From Stieleria varia (GTDB taxonomy: Bacteria; Planctomycetota; Planctomycetia; Pirellulales; Pirellulaceae): a stretch of 64,000 nt of DNA. This document shows, piece after piece, positions 26,181-34,075 of this stretch. The stretch spans positions 1,612,001-1,676,000 of the forward strand of contig NZ_CP151726.1 of the NCBI RefSeq assembly GCF_038443385.1. Reading direction: 5' to 3'. The translations under genes were made by a program, and so were the position numbers. Numbering within the stretch: the stretch's first letter is position 1; each line of letters begins with the position of its first letter. The notes beneath the pieces are model-generated. The model made no database searches, had not been told where the DNA came from, and worked only from the letters and a program-made list of their open reading frames with translations.

Positions 26181-26931
26181 GACGAACGTCATCCTGCCTT
26201 TCGCTATGATGACAGCAGTCATTATCGGTTGCGGTGATCATAAGACGACACCAGCAAACACCGAACCGGGCTTGTCAACAAAGCTTGAACCAACCGAATC
26301 GGCGTCTGAATCGAAACCATTGCCACGTCGGATCACGAACCAGTTTGGAATGACATTCTGTCTGGTCGAGGTTGACGTCGAAAAATGGGAGCACCTGCCA
26401 ACGTATCCGTCAAAGTCTTACTACCTGCAAGAAAGGGAATTGCGACACGAAGATCACGAACGGTTTCGGCAGGCTGCATTTGGCGATGGAACCTATGAGA
26501 CCATCGACTGGCATTTTAACAGTGGCTTCCCCGGTGAATGGCGGCAGGTTTTCCTGTATGGAAAAGCGATCTCGAAGTTTGACGCTCAATACGACTATCG
26601 CCTTCCCACTCTTCAGGAATACAGGTTTGCGTGCCGCGACGGATACGACCAAAGCTGCCCTGACTTTGAACCAACCCATGGATTACCCGCCGAGACGAAC
26701 GGAGAAGCTCCCAATAAATTTGGCATTTACGGGTTGAACAGCGGGGATGTCGAATGCGGCGACATTCCCGGACTGTTCTTCGGTCGTCATGGCCGGCCAG
26801 TGGATACCCCACCAAAACCCGACTGTCGTTGCGACTGGTGGACGAAGGGCAACGCGGATGCCGACGACGGCTTGAATGAGTTGATCACAGCACGTTTTGT
26901 TCTGGTTGTGGAGGATAATCCAAGCAAATGA
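26173..26931 (+). CDS. Lipoprotein with divergent SUMF1/FGE-like domain
   Basis: 252 residues. The signal ends in a lipobox-like VIIGCGDH, so it is probably anchored to a membrane. RRITNQFGMTFCLVE, DYRLPTLQEYRFACRDGYD and NKFGIYGLNSGDVEC follow the order of the formylglycine-generating-enzyme (SUMF1) fold (NSIGM-F-V, RLPTEAEWEYACRAG, N-WGL-DM-GNVWEW). The active-site cysteine pair and the C-terminal RGGSW block are not recognisable, so it is probably not an active FGE. It is translationally coupled to the secreted protein upstream and to a broken gene downstream. Confidence 0.65.
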   Translation: MSKTNVILPFAMMTAVIIGCGDHKTTPANTEPGLSTKLEPTESASESKPLPRRITNQFGMTFCLVEVDVEKWEHLPTYPSKSYYLQERELRHEDHERFRQAAFGDGTYETIDWHFNSGFPGEWRQVFLYGKAISKFDAQYDYRLPTLQEYRFACRDGYDQSCPDFEPTHGLPAETNGEAPNKFGIYGLNSGDVECGDIPGLFFGRHGRPVDTPPKPDCRCDWWTKGNADADDGLNELITARFVLVVEDNPSK

Positions 26932-27077
26932 AACCTAAAAATCCACTTTCCTTGCTCTTCATCGTGGCCTCTATCACGCTGGCACCGCCTGGCTTGGTTC
27001 GCCGCTCGAAATGGCTAGGACTCTGTGCTTTTTTGCTAATCAGTTTGTCGAAGGAACTTCGGGGGACACAGCACTGA
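26928..27077 (+). pseudogene. Start of a membrane/secreted protein gene cut by RAYT-derived insertion
   Basis: The ATG at 26928 overlaps the stop of the lipoprotein gene (ATGA). The frame encodes two hydrophobic segments (PLSLLFIVASITLAPPGLV and WLGLCAFLLISLSKE) and then runs into GGGGACACAGCAC, the left end of the RAYT derivative, where it stops at 27077. Without the insertion it would continue as the third gene of this operon. No continuation is recognised on the far side of the element. Confidence 0.6.
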
Positions 27078-27594
27078 ATCGAGAGTTGCCGGTTCCACGT
27101 GAGGTGATAGAAAGAAAATCCTCATCTGATCTGATACTCATCGCTTTGGGAGCACACACCATGGCACGACTCGCTCGCGCGGAGGTCTTCGATCCCAACG
27201 AAATTGCCTTCGCACACGTGATCGCTCGCACCGTCCTTGTGCGGTGGACGAGTATCGCAGTTGCCAAACCCAACGTCGCTTCCGTCTGACACGGCGTACC
27301 CGCGACCTGATCCCTTCGGACTAAAAGCTTCCCGCGATCAGCCCCTTTTCTAAGTCGCTCTCTACAGCGACGCCGCTAGCCCGGATTATTCATGCGGATG
27401 ATTGATTTTAGCGCAAACAGATCCTTGACAATGAGTTGTGACATCGTCGGGTTATGAATAATCGGGGCTAGCGCCTGAGGCTCACTTTGATTGCGATGCA
27501 TGGAGCGAAAACATGGACTGAAAAAACAATGTCAACCCCAAACTTTGAGCAGCCCAGGACTAGCCCAACTACCCCAGCGTAGTGCTCTGTCCCT
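27061..27594 (+). mobile_element. Non-autonomous RAYT derivative, copy 1
   Basis: Left end GGGGACACAGCACT, then the conserved leader TTTGGGAGCACACACC, the first 25 codons or so of the transposase, a deletion joining CGCTCGCACCGTC to CTTGTGCGGTGGACGAG, and the last codons out of frame. The right end is AGTGCTCTGTCCC. The deletion removes the segment matching about 22493-23384 of the full element, including the HUH motif. A 94-bp palindrome-ended element (27377-27470) lies inside. Mobilisation in trans by the full RAYT is likely. Confidence 0.8.
27377..27470. repeat. 94-bp palindrome-ended element
   Basis: Ends TAGCCCGGATTATTCAT and ATGAATAATCGGGGCTA are inverted complements with one mismatch. 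They closely resemble the ends of the 180-bp elements (TAGCCCGGATATTGCAT), but the interior differs. It carries no coding capacity. It is nested in the RAYT derivative. Confidence 0.8.
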
Positions 27595-27661
27595 ATGATC
27601 CCCTCCGCCTATGATCCCCTCCATGATCCCTGCACGATGAAGATGAACCTGAAACGCGTGA

Positions 27662-28429
27662 TTACACGTACCAGTATCGTTCGGGATACCGCGTTTGATA
27701 CTCGCGTTGCTGCTTAATGCTCATGGTGACGTGCCGTGCTGGTTCGATAACGTCTGCAATTTCAACTTCAAAACCGAGTTTGCGTAGTCGCTCGGGCCAG
27801 AGCTTGTGACGCGGTTTTGGTTTTCCAGGAAGTTCGTAGCCGAGATACGTCAACGCTGTTTTGGCGTGGGCACGCTCGATTTCGTAGGGATAGGGATTGC
27901 GACCGAGGCGACGGTGGAGCTGTGACTTCACGCGGGTGCGTCGGTATAGGCCGCCGCTAGGATCAGCTTCCCAATCACGCAATTTCAAGATCGTTCCATG
28001 GGTTGCATCGGTTCGCCGGATGACTGCGGCGTGCGTCTTGCCAGTGAACGCGATGGCATCGTATTGGTGCCTCATTAGCAAGTATATGTCCCAACGATCG
28101 GGAATGTCGGGATAGCGGTTTTCACTTCCCACGGGTTCCCATTGATCGTTGAGCGGTTTGCAGTGGCACAAGATTGCTTGGTGGTGAGGAACAAATTCGG
28201 ACTTGCGACTTCCTGGAGGCACGCCAGGCAACAAGCGTTCGTCTACCAAAAACTGGCCGCTCACAGCACCCGATGCCGGTTGCAGTAAGCCACGCCAATG
28301 CATGCATGCGTGTCTGGGCAGATTTAGATAGCTGTCCGAAGCGGCATACCTATTCAACGGATGAGCAATCGAAAGGGGCGACTCTCTCGTGAAGGCGTCG
28401 ACTTGTTCTTGAAGAGATTTTCGAGACAT
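27662..28429 (-). CDS. Hypothetical protein
   Basis: 255-residue soluble protein with no membrane segment and no domain I recognise. It is rich in aromatic and basic residues: HACMHWRGLLQP, RYPDIPDRWDIYLLMRHQYD, KPRHKLWPERLRKLGFEV, ending YPERYWYV. The region HQYDAIAFTGKTHAAVIRRTDATHG has the look of a small alpha/beta core. It begins the accessory stretch of minus- and plus-strand orphan genes between the two RAYT derivatives; phage or plasmid origin is possible. The 236 bp to the next gene (28430-28665) contain only short imperfect hairpins. Confidence 0.6.
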   Translation of the reverse strand: MSRKSLQEQVDAFTRESPLSIAHPLNRYAASDSYLNLPRHACMHWRGLLQPASGAVSGQFLVDERLLPGVPPGSRKSEFVPHHQAILCHCKPLNDQWEPVGSENRYPDIPDRWDIYLLMRHQYDAIAFTGKTHAAVIRRTDATHGTILKLRDWEADPSGGLYRRTRVKSQLHRRLGRNPYPYEIERAHAKTALTYLGYELPGKPKPRHKLWPERLRKLGFEVEIADVIEPARHVTMSIKQQREYQTRYPERYWYV

Positions 28430-28665
28430 CGGTTGGGTCCTTGGGCCTAGCTTGAGGGTTTTGTAAAAATACTCCTGTTCGCTGACAAGACCAGCGGGGA
28501 GTGAATTTACAACACCCAGTGATCCACCAAGCCTTTTATTTGCTTTTTCCGTTGGTTCTTGCAGATTTAACGGAAAGCATTCCTGTGTGCTTCTAAAGGA
28601 ATGAAGAGCGCCGCCAATCTCGGCGTCTCATTTCACAACTGAGTCTCATCACACGGAGCACGCGA

Positions 28666-29133
28666 ATGAAGATTGGTTTCACTGGTTCTCGCAACGGCAT
28701 GACTGAACAGCAGAGGACTCGCTTTAGGCAGTTGCTCAACCAAACGTGCGCGTCGGAAGCCCATCATGGCGATTGCGTCGGTGCGGACGCGGACTTTCAC
28801 GCGATTTGCGTTGAACTTGGCGTTGCCGTAGTGGTTCATCCACCGTCGAACTCGAAGTCACGCGCCATTTGCAGTCCGGTTTCGGAAAGACGACCGCCGC
28901 TGCCGTACCTGCAACGCAATCAAACCATTGTTCGTTCGACGGTCGCATTGATCGCGGCCGTGAGCGGACCAGAACGCGTGCGTTCCGGAACTTGGGCCAC
29001 CATTCGCTTTGCCCGAACGCTGCGGCGGCCTATCTTTCTTGTCGATGCGGCTGGACACGTTACAAATGAGAACGACGCATCGCGACTGCTGGAAAATGCT
29101 TCCACCAAAGTCATTCATTCCAAAGACGCATGA
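28666..29133 (+). CDS. SLOG-family Rossmann protein
   Basis: 155 residues. MKIGFTGSRNGMT at the very start is the nucleotide-binding loop of SLOG/DprA/YpsA-like proteins. HHGDCVGADADFHAICVELG matches the second signature, in which Gly-Ala-Asp follows a strand. PYLQRNQTIVRSTVALIAAV with the later GTWATIRFAR repeats the family's xRNxxIV-D-xIA pattern. SLOG proteins bind or process NAD-derived or other nucleotide signals and are frequent in phages and defence islands. The 3' end overlaps the converging gene by 23 bp. Confidence 0.82.
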   Translation: MKIGFTGSRNGMTEQQRTRFRQLLNQTCASEAHHGDCVGADADFHAICVELGVAVVVHPPSNSKSRAICSPVSERRPPLPYLQRNQTIVRSTVALIAAVSGPERVRSGTWATIRFARTLRRPIFLVDAAGHVTNENDASRLLENASTKVIHSKDA

Positions 29134-29707
29134 ATAGTGGCAGGTAGACGCGGCGCTGACCGCCACCGGTCCGTGTGACCAGTTCACCACCCCAGTTCAG
29201 TTCCAGCTCATCCAATCGGCGACGCACGGTCGATTTGGAAACTTGGGCCGCGTCGGCGGCGGCGGCGATCGTCACCCAGTCGGCGGTGCGGTCGTAGAGG
29301 TACTCTTTGATCGACCATCGGTCTGGTGAGAATGGCCGGATGTCGCGAAACGAATTGCGGCTTCCTTCCGTTTCTCGTGGGCCGAATGTAATCTCGATCC
29401 AGCGATCACCTCGTTGCAAGTGGAGCCAGCTTCCTGGATCCTCAGGTGGTGTTGCCATTCGCAGTGCTTGGGCATACGCGAGCAGGCCCGCATCCCGATC
29501 GCAGGGGATCAATGGGCCGACCACAAGCTCGCGACAAGCAATCTCTCCTTGGGATTCGAGGCATGACTGGCGGACGACCCAGTAGATTTTGAACTCAAGA
29601 CGAATCAGTGTCAGCGCAATCGCTGGATCATTCTCGATCGGGCGAGTCGATACTTTGGTCAGCTTTGCGGCGTATGGTTTGTTGGTCTGGAAGTTGTATC
29701 GGGTCAT
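29111..29707 (-). CDS. Hypothetical protein with C-terminal HTH
   Basis: 198 residues. The N-terminal 130 residues are not recognised (FKIYWVVRQSCLES, RGDRWIEITFGPRE). The C-terminal part, about 140-198, looks like a winged helix: DWVTIAAAADAAQVSKSTVRRRLDELELNWGGELVTRTGGGQRRVYLPLF, with a helix-turn-helix followed by a wing. It is probably a DNA-binding accessory or phage regulator. It starts at the ATG at 29707; its end overlaps the converging SLOG gene. Confidence 0.62.
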   Translation of the reverse strand: MTRYNFQTNKPYAAKLTKVSTRPIENDPAIALTLIRLEFKIYWVVRQSCLESQGEIACRELVVGPLIPCDRDAGLLAYAQALRMATPPEDPGSWLHLQRGDRWIEITFGPRETEGSRNSFRDIRPFSPDRWSIKEYLYDRTADWVTIAAAADAAQVSKSTVRRRLDELELNWGGELVTRTGGGQRRVYLPLFMRLWNE

Positions 29708-29764
29708 ATAGTCTTGACGTAAAGATTAATTGGGGACCTGTACGAAAGGTATCGTAGCTATGAA

Positions 29765-29797
29765 CAAACCGCTCGCGAGTCATTCGCGAGCGGTTTG
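29765..29797 (-). terminator. Hairpin between two minus-strand genes
   Basis: CAAACCGCTCGCGA and TCGCGAGCGGTTTG form a perfect 14-bp stem with a 5-nt loop, 65 bp after the end of the 540-residue gene. The T-run is short, but the stem strength fits a terminator readable from either strand. Confidence 0.65.
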
Positions 29798-29861
29798 ACA
29801 TTAAACGGGAAGTTGGCCTTCCTCCATCAAGGATTTCGCGACTGGAGCTGATCCGAAGCGA

Positions 29862-31484
29862 CTAAATCTCTGTCTCGCAACCCGATCGAAGGAAAATACG
29901 CCGATATTGGTGAGCCAGCTTGGGGTCCGCCATGATCGCTTCCTCGCCTCGAACGAATCGTTCCCCGATTGCTTTGGCATAGTTTAACGAACAGATCGGA
30001 TCCTTCGCGATGGATATCTCCAAGAACTGAACTCGTTGATTAAGCCTCCGGCACATTTCTCTAGCGATCTCAAGTTGTGACTTCGCTTCTTCTCCTTCCC
30101 CGTAGTTGCGAGAAAAATATGACTTCAGTTTTAACCGATAACGGTTCGCCATCTCGGACGTTGCGATCGACGCTAAGAATCGACAGTATCGATCGAACGA
30201 ATAGCGGCGGTCCAGCAGGCTGACTTCATAACAAGCATCCCGCTGCCGAGACTCCGCGTGTCCTTGATTGCTCCAGCGACTCGGCCTCCAATGCGCCTGT
30301 GGGTCTTGTGTTCTCCAATCCTTCAATTGTTGCATGAAGATCTCCTCATCCGATTTGGCGATCGAACCTGGAAACGCCCTGCGATAGTTTGCTAGCGGTC
30401 CAACCGACCGTTTGATTTTGTTCTCGAATTTCCTCCATCGTTTTTTGCGAACTGTTACCGCGTAATCGACCGCTTGCCTGGCAGTCAGATCGGCAACCCG
30501 GACATGTTGCTCGAATCGCCGCCACGGTCCACCGATGACTTCGGTGGCGTAGCGGATTGCGAGTTTCACGTCCTGCAGAATTTCGCTTGTTTCCTCTCCT
30601 GTCAGCTTTCGCTTTTCTTGGATGGCTCGTTCGACTCGATCTCGTCGTTTGGCCTTTTCGATTTCGTGAGAATCGGACACATTGCTCCGAAGCTCATTAA
30701 TCCGATTTCTGACAGCTGTGCACGGAACCATGTCCCACCTGTCCTTCACCTCCATTCCATTCGCAAGATAACGATTTCCTTCATGATCCAAAATGAAGTC
30801 AAACGGAAACGAATAGTTCATTGGGTCGCCGTGTCGAACACACCACGATGTGTCTTGGCCGAAACTTTGAAGTGCTCCTGTCGTGCGGATGCGGATGATG
30901 GTGAATTTGTCGTCCTGGTGGACGATTTCTGATCCGTCCAATGCGACCGGTTCGCCCATTCGTATTCGCTTATCCTCTTCGTCAATTCGAATGATCTCGG
31001 CGATCCGTCCGCCGAGCGTTGCCAAAGATTCCGGCGTGTATCGAAAGATGTCGGCGTGATAACCGGCGTCTTCCAGTCGCAGCCCCGTCCAGCTTAGCGG
31101 GGAAAAGTACTTGGCTCCTTTGTGGTGCGTTTCGAGGTATTTGGTGACGCGTTTTTGGTCAGCGTCGGTTGGGTTCCACTGGCCGGTCCAATGCTTGACC
31201 AGCCAGGCGAGATACTTTTTCTTTGGGGTTGGGTCGAGTTCGGCAAGTTCGAGAATAAGGGGGCGGAAGTCAGGATCATCGTCAAAGTGTTTTTTCAGCA
31301 GAAAGTCGATTCGTTTGTCGGCCTGAGATCGTTTGAGCGTTTCTTTCGGTTTGGGCTTCTTGCGGTGATGTCCTGGGTTGGTTGGTGGCGAGTCGTTTTC
31401 GGCTGATTTGGTTTGTAAAGACGTGATTGGCGGGAGTGTGGCTGCTTTCAAATCGGACTCCGGGGTGAATGGGCTCTTAAACAA
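29862..31484 (-). CDS. Large hypothetical protein, phage-like
   Basis: 540 residues, highly charged, soluble. The first 60 residues are low-complexity and basic (HHRKKPKPKETLKRSQADKR). About 75-130 (ILELAELDPTPKKKYLAWLVKHW) recalls phage proteins of unknown function in which an N-terminal helical part precedes a WC core. That core may be here at about 225-280: QSFGQDTSWCVRHGDPMNYS, then FDFILDHEGNRYLANGMEVK. From memory, the pattern W-C, then an aromatic Y, then a strand before D-W-D is seen in many phage hypothetical proteins; this is not proven. The C-terminal 200 residues are helical and arginine-rich. The start is the ATG at 31484. Confidence 0.6.
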   Translation of the reverse strand: MFKSPFTPESDLKAATLPPITSLQTKSAENDSPPTNPGHHRKKPKPKETLKRSQADKRIDFLLKKHFDDDPDFRPLILELAELDPTPKKKYLAWLVKHWTGQWNPTDADQKRVTKYLETHHKGAKYFSPLSWTGLRLEDAGYHADIFRYTPESLATLGGRIAEIIRIDEEDKRIRMGEPVALDGSEIVHQDDKFTIIRIRTTGALQSFGQDTSWCVRHGDPMNYSFPFDFILDHEGNRYLANGMEVKDRWDMVPCTAVRNRINELRSNVSDSHEIEKAKRRDRVERAIQEKRKLTGEETSEILQDVKLAIRYATEVIGGPWRRFEQHVRVADLTARQAVDYAVTVRKKRWRKFENKIKRSVGPLANYRRAFPGSIAKSDEEIFMQQLKDWRTQDPQAHWRPSRWSNQGHAESRQRDACYEVSLLDRRYSFDRYCRFLASIATSEMANRYRLKLKSYFSRNYGEGEEAKSQLEIAREMCRRLNQRVQFLEISIAKDPICSLNYAKAIGERFVRGEEAIMADPKLAHQYRRIFLRSGCETEI

Positions 31485-31593
31485 AAAAAGACGCGATCAC
31501 GTGCGCGCAGCTGAATATTTACATGTGGCGCCGGCGAGCGTTTCGTTAACCTCGCACAGGGCCTCACGCGGAAGAAATCCGCATCAGAGGGGT

Positions 31594-31971
31594 TCAAGCA
31601 TTCACGACGGCCACATGAACCGGCATGCCGGCCGCTTTCATGTGGTCGATCATGTCCTGTGTGCCCGTGCTTTCACCGTCGTGAATCGCGATCAAGGCTT
31701 CGCCGGCTGCGGCAAGCTCGCGGTTGGCGATCAAGCCCGCACCACGACCGAGTTTCCAATTGGGTTTGATCACGGTGGTTGGGAGTCCGTTGCGAGCGGC
31801 CCACTGCTCGCCGGCACGGTCGGGGCCTCCAGCGCCGCCCGAGATGACTTCGGTGATTTGGAAGCCCGATTCTTGGATCGCGGTTTCGAGAATGGTTGCA
31901 AGTTCGTCGTAGTCCCAGCGACGAGAGCTGATACGGGCAACGCTGCGAGATCCGGCGATAATGACTTTCAA
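31594..31971 (-). CDS. SLOG-family (DUF2493-like) protein
   Basis: 125 residues from a TTG at 31971 with GGAG seven bases upstream, which places KVIIAGSRSV at the extreme N-terminus as in the family. Further landmarks are EVISGGAGGPDRAGEQWAARNG (the Gly-rich second loop with its Asp) and GAGLIANRELAAAGEALIAIHDGESTGTQDMI. The last of these is the RN-M--x-D-A-L-A-x-W-DG-S-GT pattern of DUF2493/YspA-like SLOG proteins. They are thought to bind nucleotides or nucleotide-sugar ligands and are common on phages and mobile islands. It is a second SLOG gene within 3 kb. Confidence 0.85.
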   Translation of the reverse strand: MKVIIAGSRSVARISSRRWDYDELATILETAIQESGFQITEVISGGAGGPDRAGEQWAARNGLPTTVIKPNWKLGRGAGLIANRELAAAGEALIAIHDGESTGTQDMIDHMKAAGMPVHVAVVNA

Positions 31972-32282
31972 ACGGTTAACTCCAAATTCGGGGAAGTGTC
32001 GACACAACGTTGGGCCTCATTGACTAAAACCGTCTCGCTGCTCCAACGGACTCGCGTGACAAGTTTTCTGACAAGTTTGGTCCGTCGTGACCCAAGGTGC
32101 CTTGCAACTGTAAATTTGCTCCCGCTTTTCCGCATTGCCACGGAGAGCGAGTTTACAAAACGTGCGGTTCTAACGGGTTATTCGCTGCAATTATCAATGC
32201 GTGGCGGACGAGTTAACGAGTCCCACGACGGCGCACTTTTGATAGGTAAACGAACAACGTTTCCTTTTGCCTGGAGTTGCCC
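31972..32282. other. Gap between SLOG and NADAR genes
   Basis: 311 bp between two divergently oriented genes. I see no repeat, RNA gene or conserved reading frame. It presumably contains the promoters of both genes. Confidence 0.4.
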
Positions 32283-32711
32283 ATGCCGTTTGGCGCCTGT
32301 GCCCCTGTCTGTTTTGCCGCGTCGCCCGATCAAGTTGTCATTCGTAAAGTGGCAGAGCCCCGAGGCTGGCTCAGCAAGATGAGCCCGCACCCGATTGTTT
32401 ATGAGGGCCGAAAGTGGTGGCATGCCGTGGCGCTGTTTCAGGCTTTGCGTTTTGCCTCCGATGATAAAGAGGCCCGCGAGGCGGTGCCTGAGCCGCGTTC
32501 GCCAACGAAGAAAAAGATGATTGCGAAGAGATTCCGGGCGCGCCGAGTGGTTGCGCCGCTGAGTGATCAGGATGTGGAAAATATGGGGCTCTGCCTGCGG
32601 TTGAAAATGGATGCCCATGGTGGCGTGCGGCGGAAGTTGATTGCCAGTGGTGAACGGCTGTTGGTGGAGGATTGCAGTCCTTGGGGTCGCCGGGTGAATG
32701 ATTTGTTTTGA
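32283..32711 (+). CDS. NADAR-family protein (YbiA-like)
   Basis: 142 residues from the ATG at 32283, six bases after GGAG. The core SKMSPHPIVYEGRKWWHAVALFQALRF matches the NADAR/YbiA signature (LSN-x-P-F-x-x-x-G-x-x-x-x-x-x-E-x-x-x-Q-x-x-K). Here the usual glutamate is replaced by Ala-Val and the lysine by Arg-Phe. A C-terminal L-x-x-T/S-G-x-x-x-L-x-E block is present as LIASGERLLVEDCSPWGRR. NADAR enzymes cleave N-glycosidic bonds in riboflavin intermediates or remove ADP-ribose, and occur in phages and defence loci. The altered catalytic segment may make it an unusual or inactive member. It is neighbour to two SLOG genes. Confidence 0.75.
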   Translation: MPFGACAPVCFAASPDQVVIRKVAEPRGWLSKMSPHPIVYEGRKWWHAVALFQALRFASDDKEAREAVPEPRSPTKKKMIAKRFRARRVVAPLSDQDVENMGLCLRLKMDAHGGVRRKLIASGERLLVEDCSPWGRRVNDLF

Positions 32712-32923
32712 GGGGCCGTGCGCGTGTCGGATGAAGCTTGTCCGCTTGGATATGCCTGGGAAGGTCGCAATATCCTTGGCCGCCTTTGGATGGAAGCGAG
32801 GGCAATGCTGCAGGCTTTGATCAGTTGGTCGCGTCATGCTTCGCTCCGCAGTAGTGCGGCAGCTTGCCTCGCCATCAGGTTGCCATGTTTTTAATAGAAC
32901 AAATTTCGATTCGTGAGCGACTG

Positions 32924-33088
32924 ATGACCTTCAAAGTTGAAAAACTACTTGGTGAAACATACGACCGCAAAGCTTGGCTCTACTCCATCCGCGATGTTGA
33001 AACAGGCCGCGAGCACTTGTTGTACTTTCCCAAAACGATGAAGGGCGGGTGGGCGTATCGGATTCTTTTGCTCGACAAAGTGCTGTAA
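32924..33088 (+). CDS. Small hypothetical protein
   Basis: 54 residues from the ATG at 32924 (in-frame alternatives at 32885 and a TTG at 32864). The sequence KVEKLLGETYDRKAWLYSIRDVETGREHLLYF is compact and looks coding, with a beta-hairpin feel. No family is recognised. The upstream 212 bp (32712-32923) contain nothing else visible. Confidence 0.45.
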   Translation: MTFKVEKLLGETYDRKAWLYSIRDVETGREHLLYFPKTMKGGWAYRILLLDKVL

Positions 33089-33207
33089 CCGTTGGCTACC
33101 TGACCGTCAAACTTGTCAAAGAACCTTCCAAATCTGGATGTCTTTCGAACATCCCGATAACCTTTCAATCCTTGTTCCCAATCCTCACATCAACCGGAGC
33201 CAACCAT

Positions 33208-33360
33208 TTGGTCATCACTGTCCTCTGCCCGCATTGCGGTCGCCCCAACACCGTTCGTGATCGAATTCGAAACGGCACTCAACGAGAAACCTGCCGGCAC
33301 TGCAACAAGAACTTCGGCGTTCAATTCCGAAACGGAGAATTGTACGACATCACCAGGTAA
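33208..33360 (+). CDS. Small zinc-ribbon protein
   Basis: 50 residues from a TTG at 33208, eight bases after GGAG. Two CxxC knuckles, CPHC near residue 7 and CRHC near residue 32, with VRDRIRNGTQRET between, make a classical zinc ribbon (about 25 residues between the pairs). The C-terminus is NFGVQFRNGELYDITR. It probably binds nucleic acid or protein. The longer frame starting at 33049 has no ribosome site. Confidence 0.6.
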   Translation: MVITVLCPHCGRPNTVRDRIRNGTQRETCRHCNKNFGVQFRNGELYDITR

Positions 33361-33413
33361 ATCATCTCGCAACCGAATCTTACTCCTTCATTCACCCTCA
33401 CTGGATTTGCCAC

Positions 33414-33698
33414 ATGTCACATATCAAAAGCTTGCTGCTGCTGTCTTGCCTTCTACTTTTTGCTGGCTGCGGCGGTAATCCGATCACCAAGGACAATTAC
33501 ACCGAAGTCAAAACGGGCATGACGCTCGATGAGGTTGAGTCGATCCTCGGCCCTGGAACCGAGCAGGCCAGCAGTGACGCCAGCTTTGGCGGCATCGCCA
33601 TCGACATGAAAAACATGGTTTGGCAGAACGAAGACAAAATCATCTCGATCACGTTCTCGCATGGCAAAGTGAAAGCAAAATCGCAGATCGGGCTGTAG
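33414..33698 (+). CDS. DUF3862/SmpA-like lipoprotein
   Basis: 94-residue lipoprotein: signal MSHIKSLLLLSCLLLFAGCGG with the acylated cysteine at about residue 19. The mature part begins TKDNYTEVKTGMTLDEVESILGPG, the DUF3862/BamE-like pattern (a small beta-alpha-beta domain in which G-M-T precedes a helix and G-x-P/G follows). The rest, MVWQNEDKIISITFSHGKV, is the final hairpin. It probably acts in the cell envelope. It is unrelated to the nucleotide genes around it. Confidence 0.82.
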   Translation: MSHIKSLLLLSCLLLFAGCGGNPITKDNYTEVKTGMTLDEVESILGPGTEQASSDASFGGIAIDMKNMVWQNEDKIISITFSHGKVKAKSQIGL

Positions 33699-33777
33699 TT
33701 TGTCTGGCTCGCGTTAAGCGTGCTTGAATACACAAGTAGAATAATCGCCTCACACATCTTCCCCTGAAGAATCGCGT

Positions 33778-34053
33778 TTGCGAAAGATCGCCAAACTCGT
33801 CTCGCTGTTCTACGGTTGCCAAATGCTGCTCGCCAGTCTCGGCACGGCGTTGTACTGCTGTCTCGATCCCAACGCATTCGGAAGTCTCGGCAAGGAATCC
33901 GGCATCAACTTGCGGCTGTTCTTTTTGACGGCCGGCTTGCTCCCCCAAGCCGGCCTCGGATTGCTTATGATATGGCTCGGCATGCCCAGCCGAAGCCGCG
34001 TGCGAACCTGGCGTGTTGCCAGAACAACGATCAAGCAGATCGTTGAGAACTGA
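33778..34053 (+). CDS. Small two-helix membrane protein
   Basis: 91 residues from a TTG at 33778, with GAAGAA a few bases upstream. Two hydrophobic segments, LVSLFYGCQMLLASLGTALYCCL and LFFLTAGLLPQAGLGLLMIWLGM, are separated by a polar loop (DPNAFGSLGKESGINLR), and the tail is basic. No family is recognised. It is 22 bp before the DUF429-like gene and may be co-transcribed. Confidence 0.55.
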   Translation: MRKIAKLVSLFYGCQMLLASLGTALYCCLDPNAFGSLGKESGINLRLFFLTAGLLPQAGLGLLMIWLGMPSRSRVRTWRVARTTIKQIVEN

Positions 34054-34075
34054 AAACGAAACAAAGGAAAGCAAC

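Noticed and set aside
31378..32382. 334-residue plus-strand frame
   Set aside because: Runs antisense to the SLOG gene and over the gap; composition shows no coherent protein, while the minus strand has clear SLOG motifs and a ribosome site.
32178..32837. 219-residue minus-strand frame
   Set aside because: Antisense of the NADAR gene, which has a signature and a ribosome site on the plus strand.
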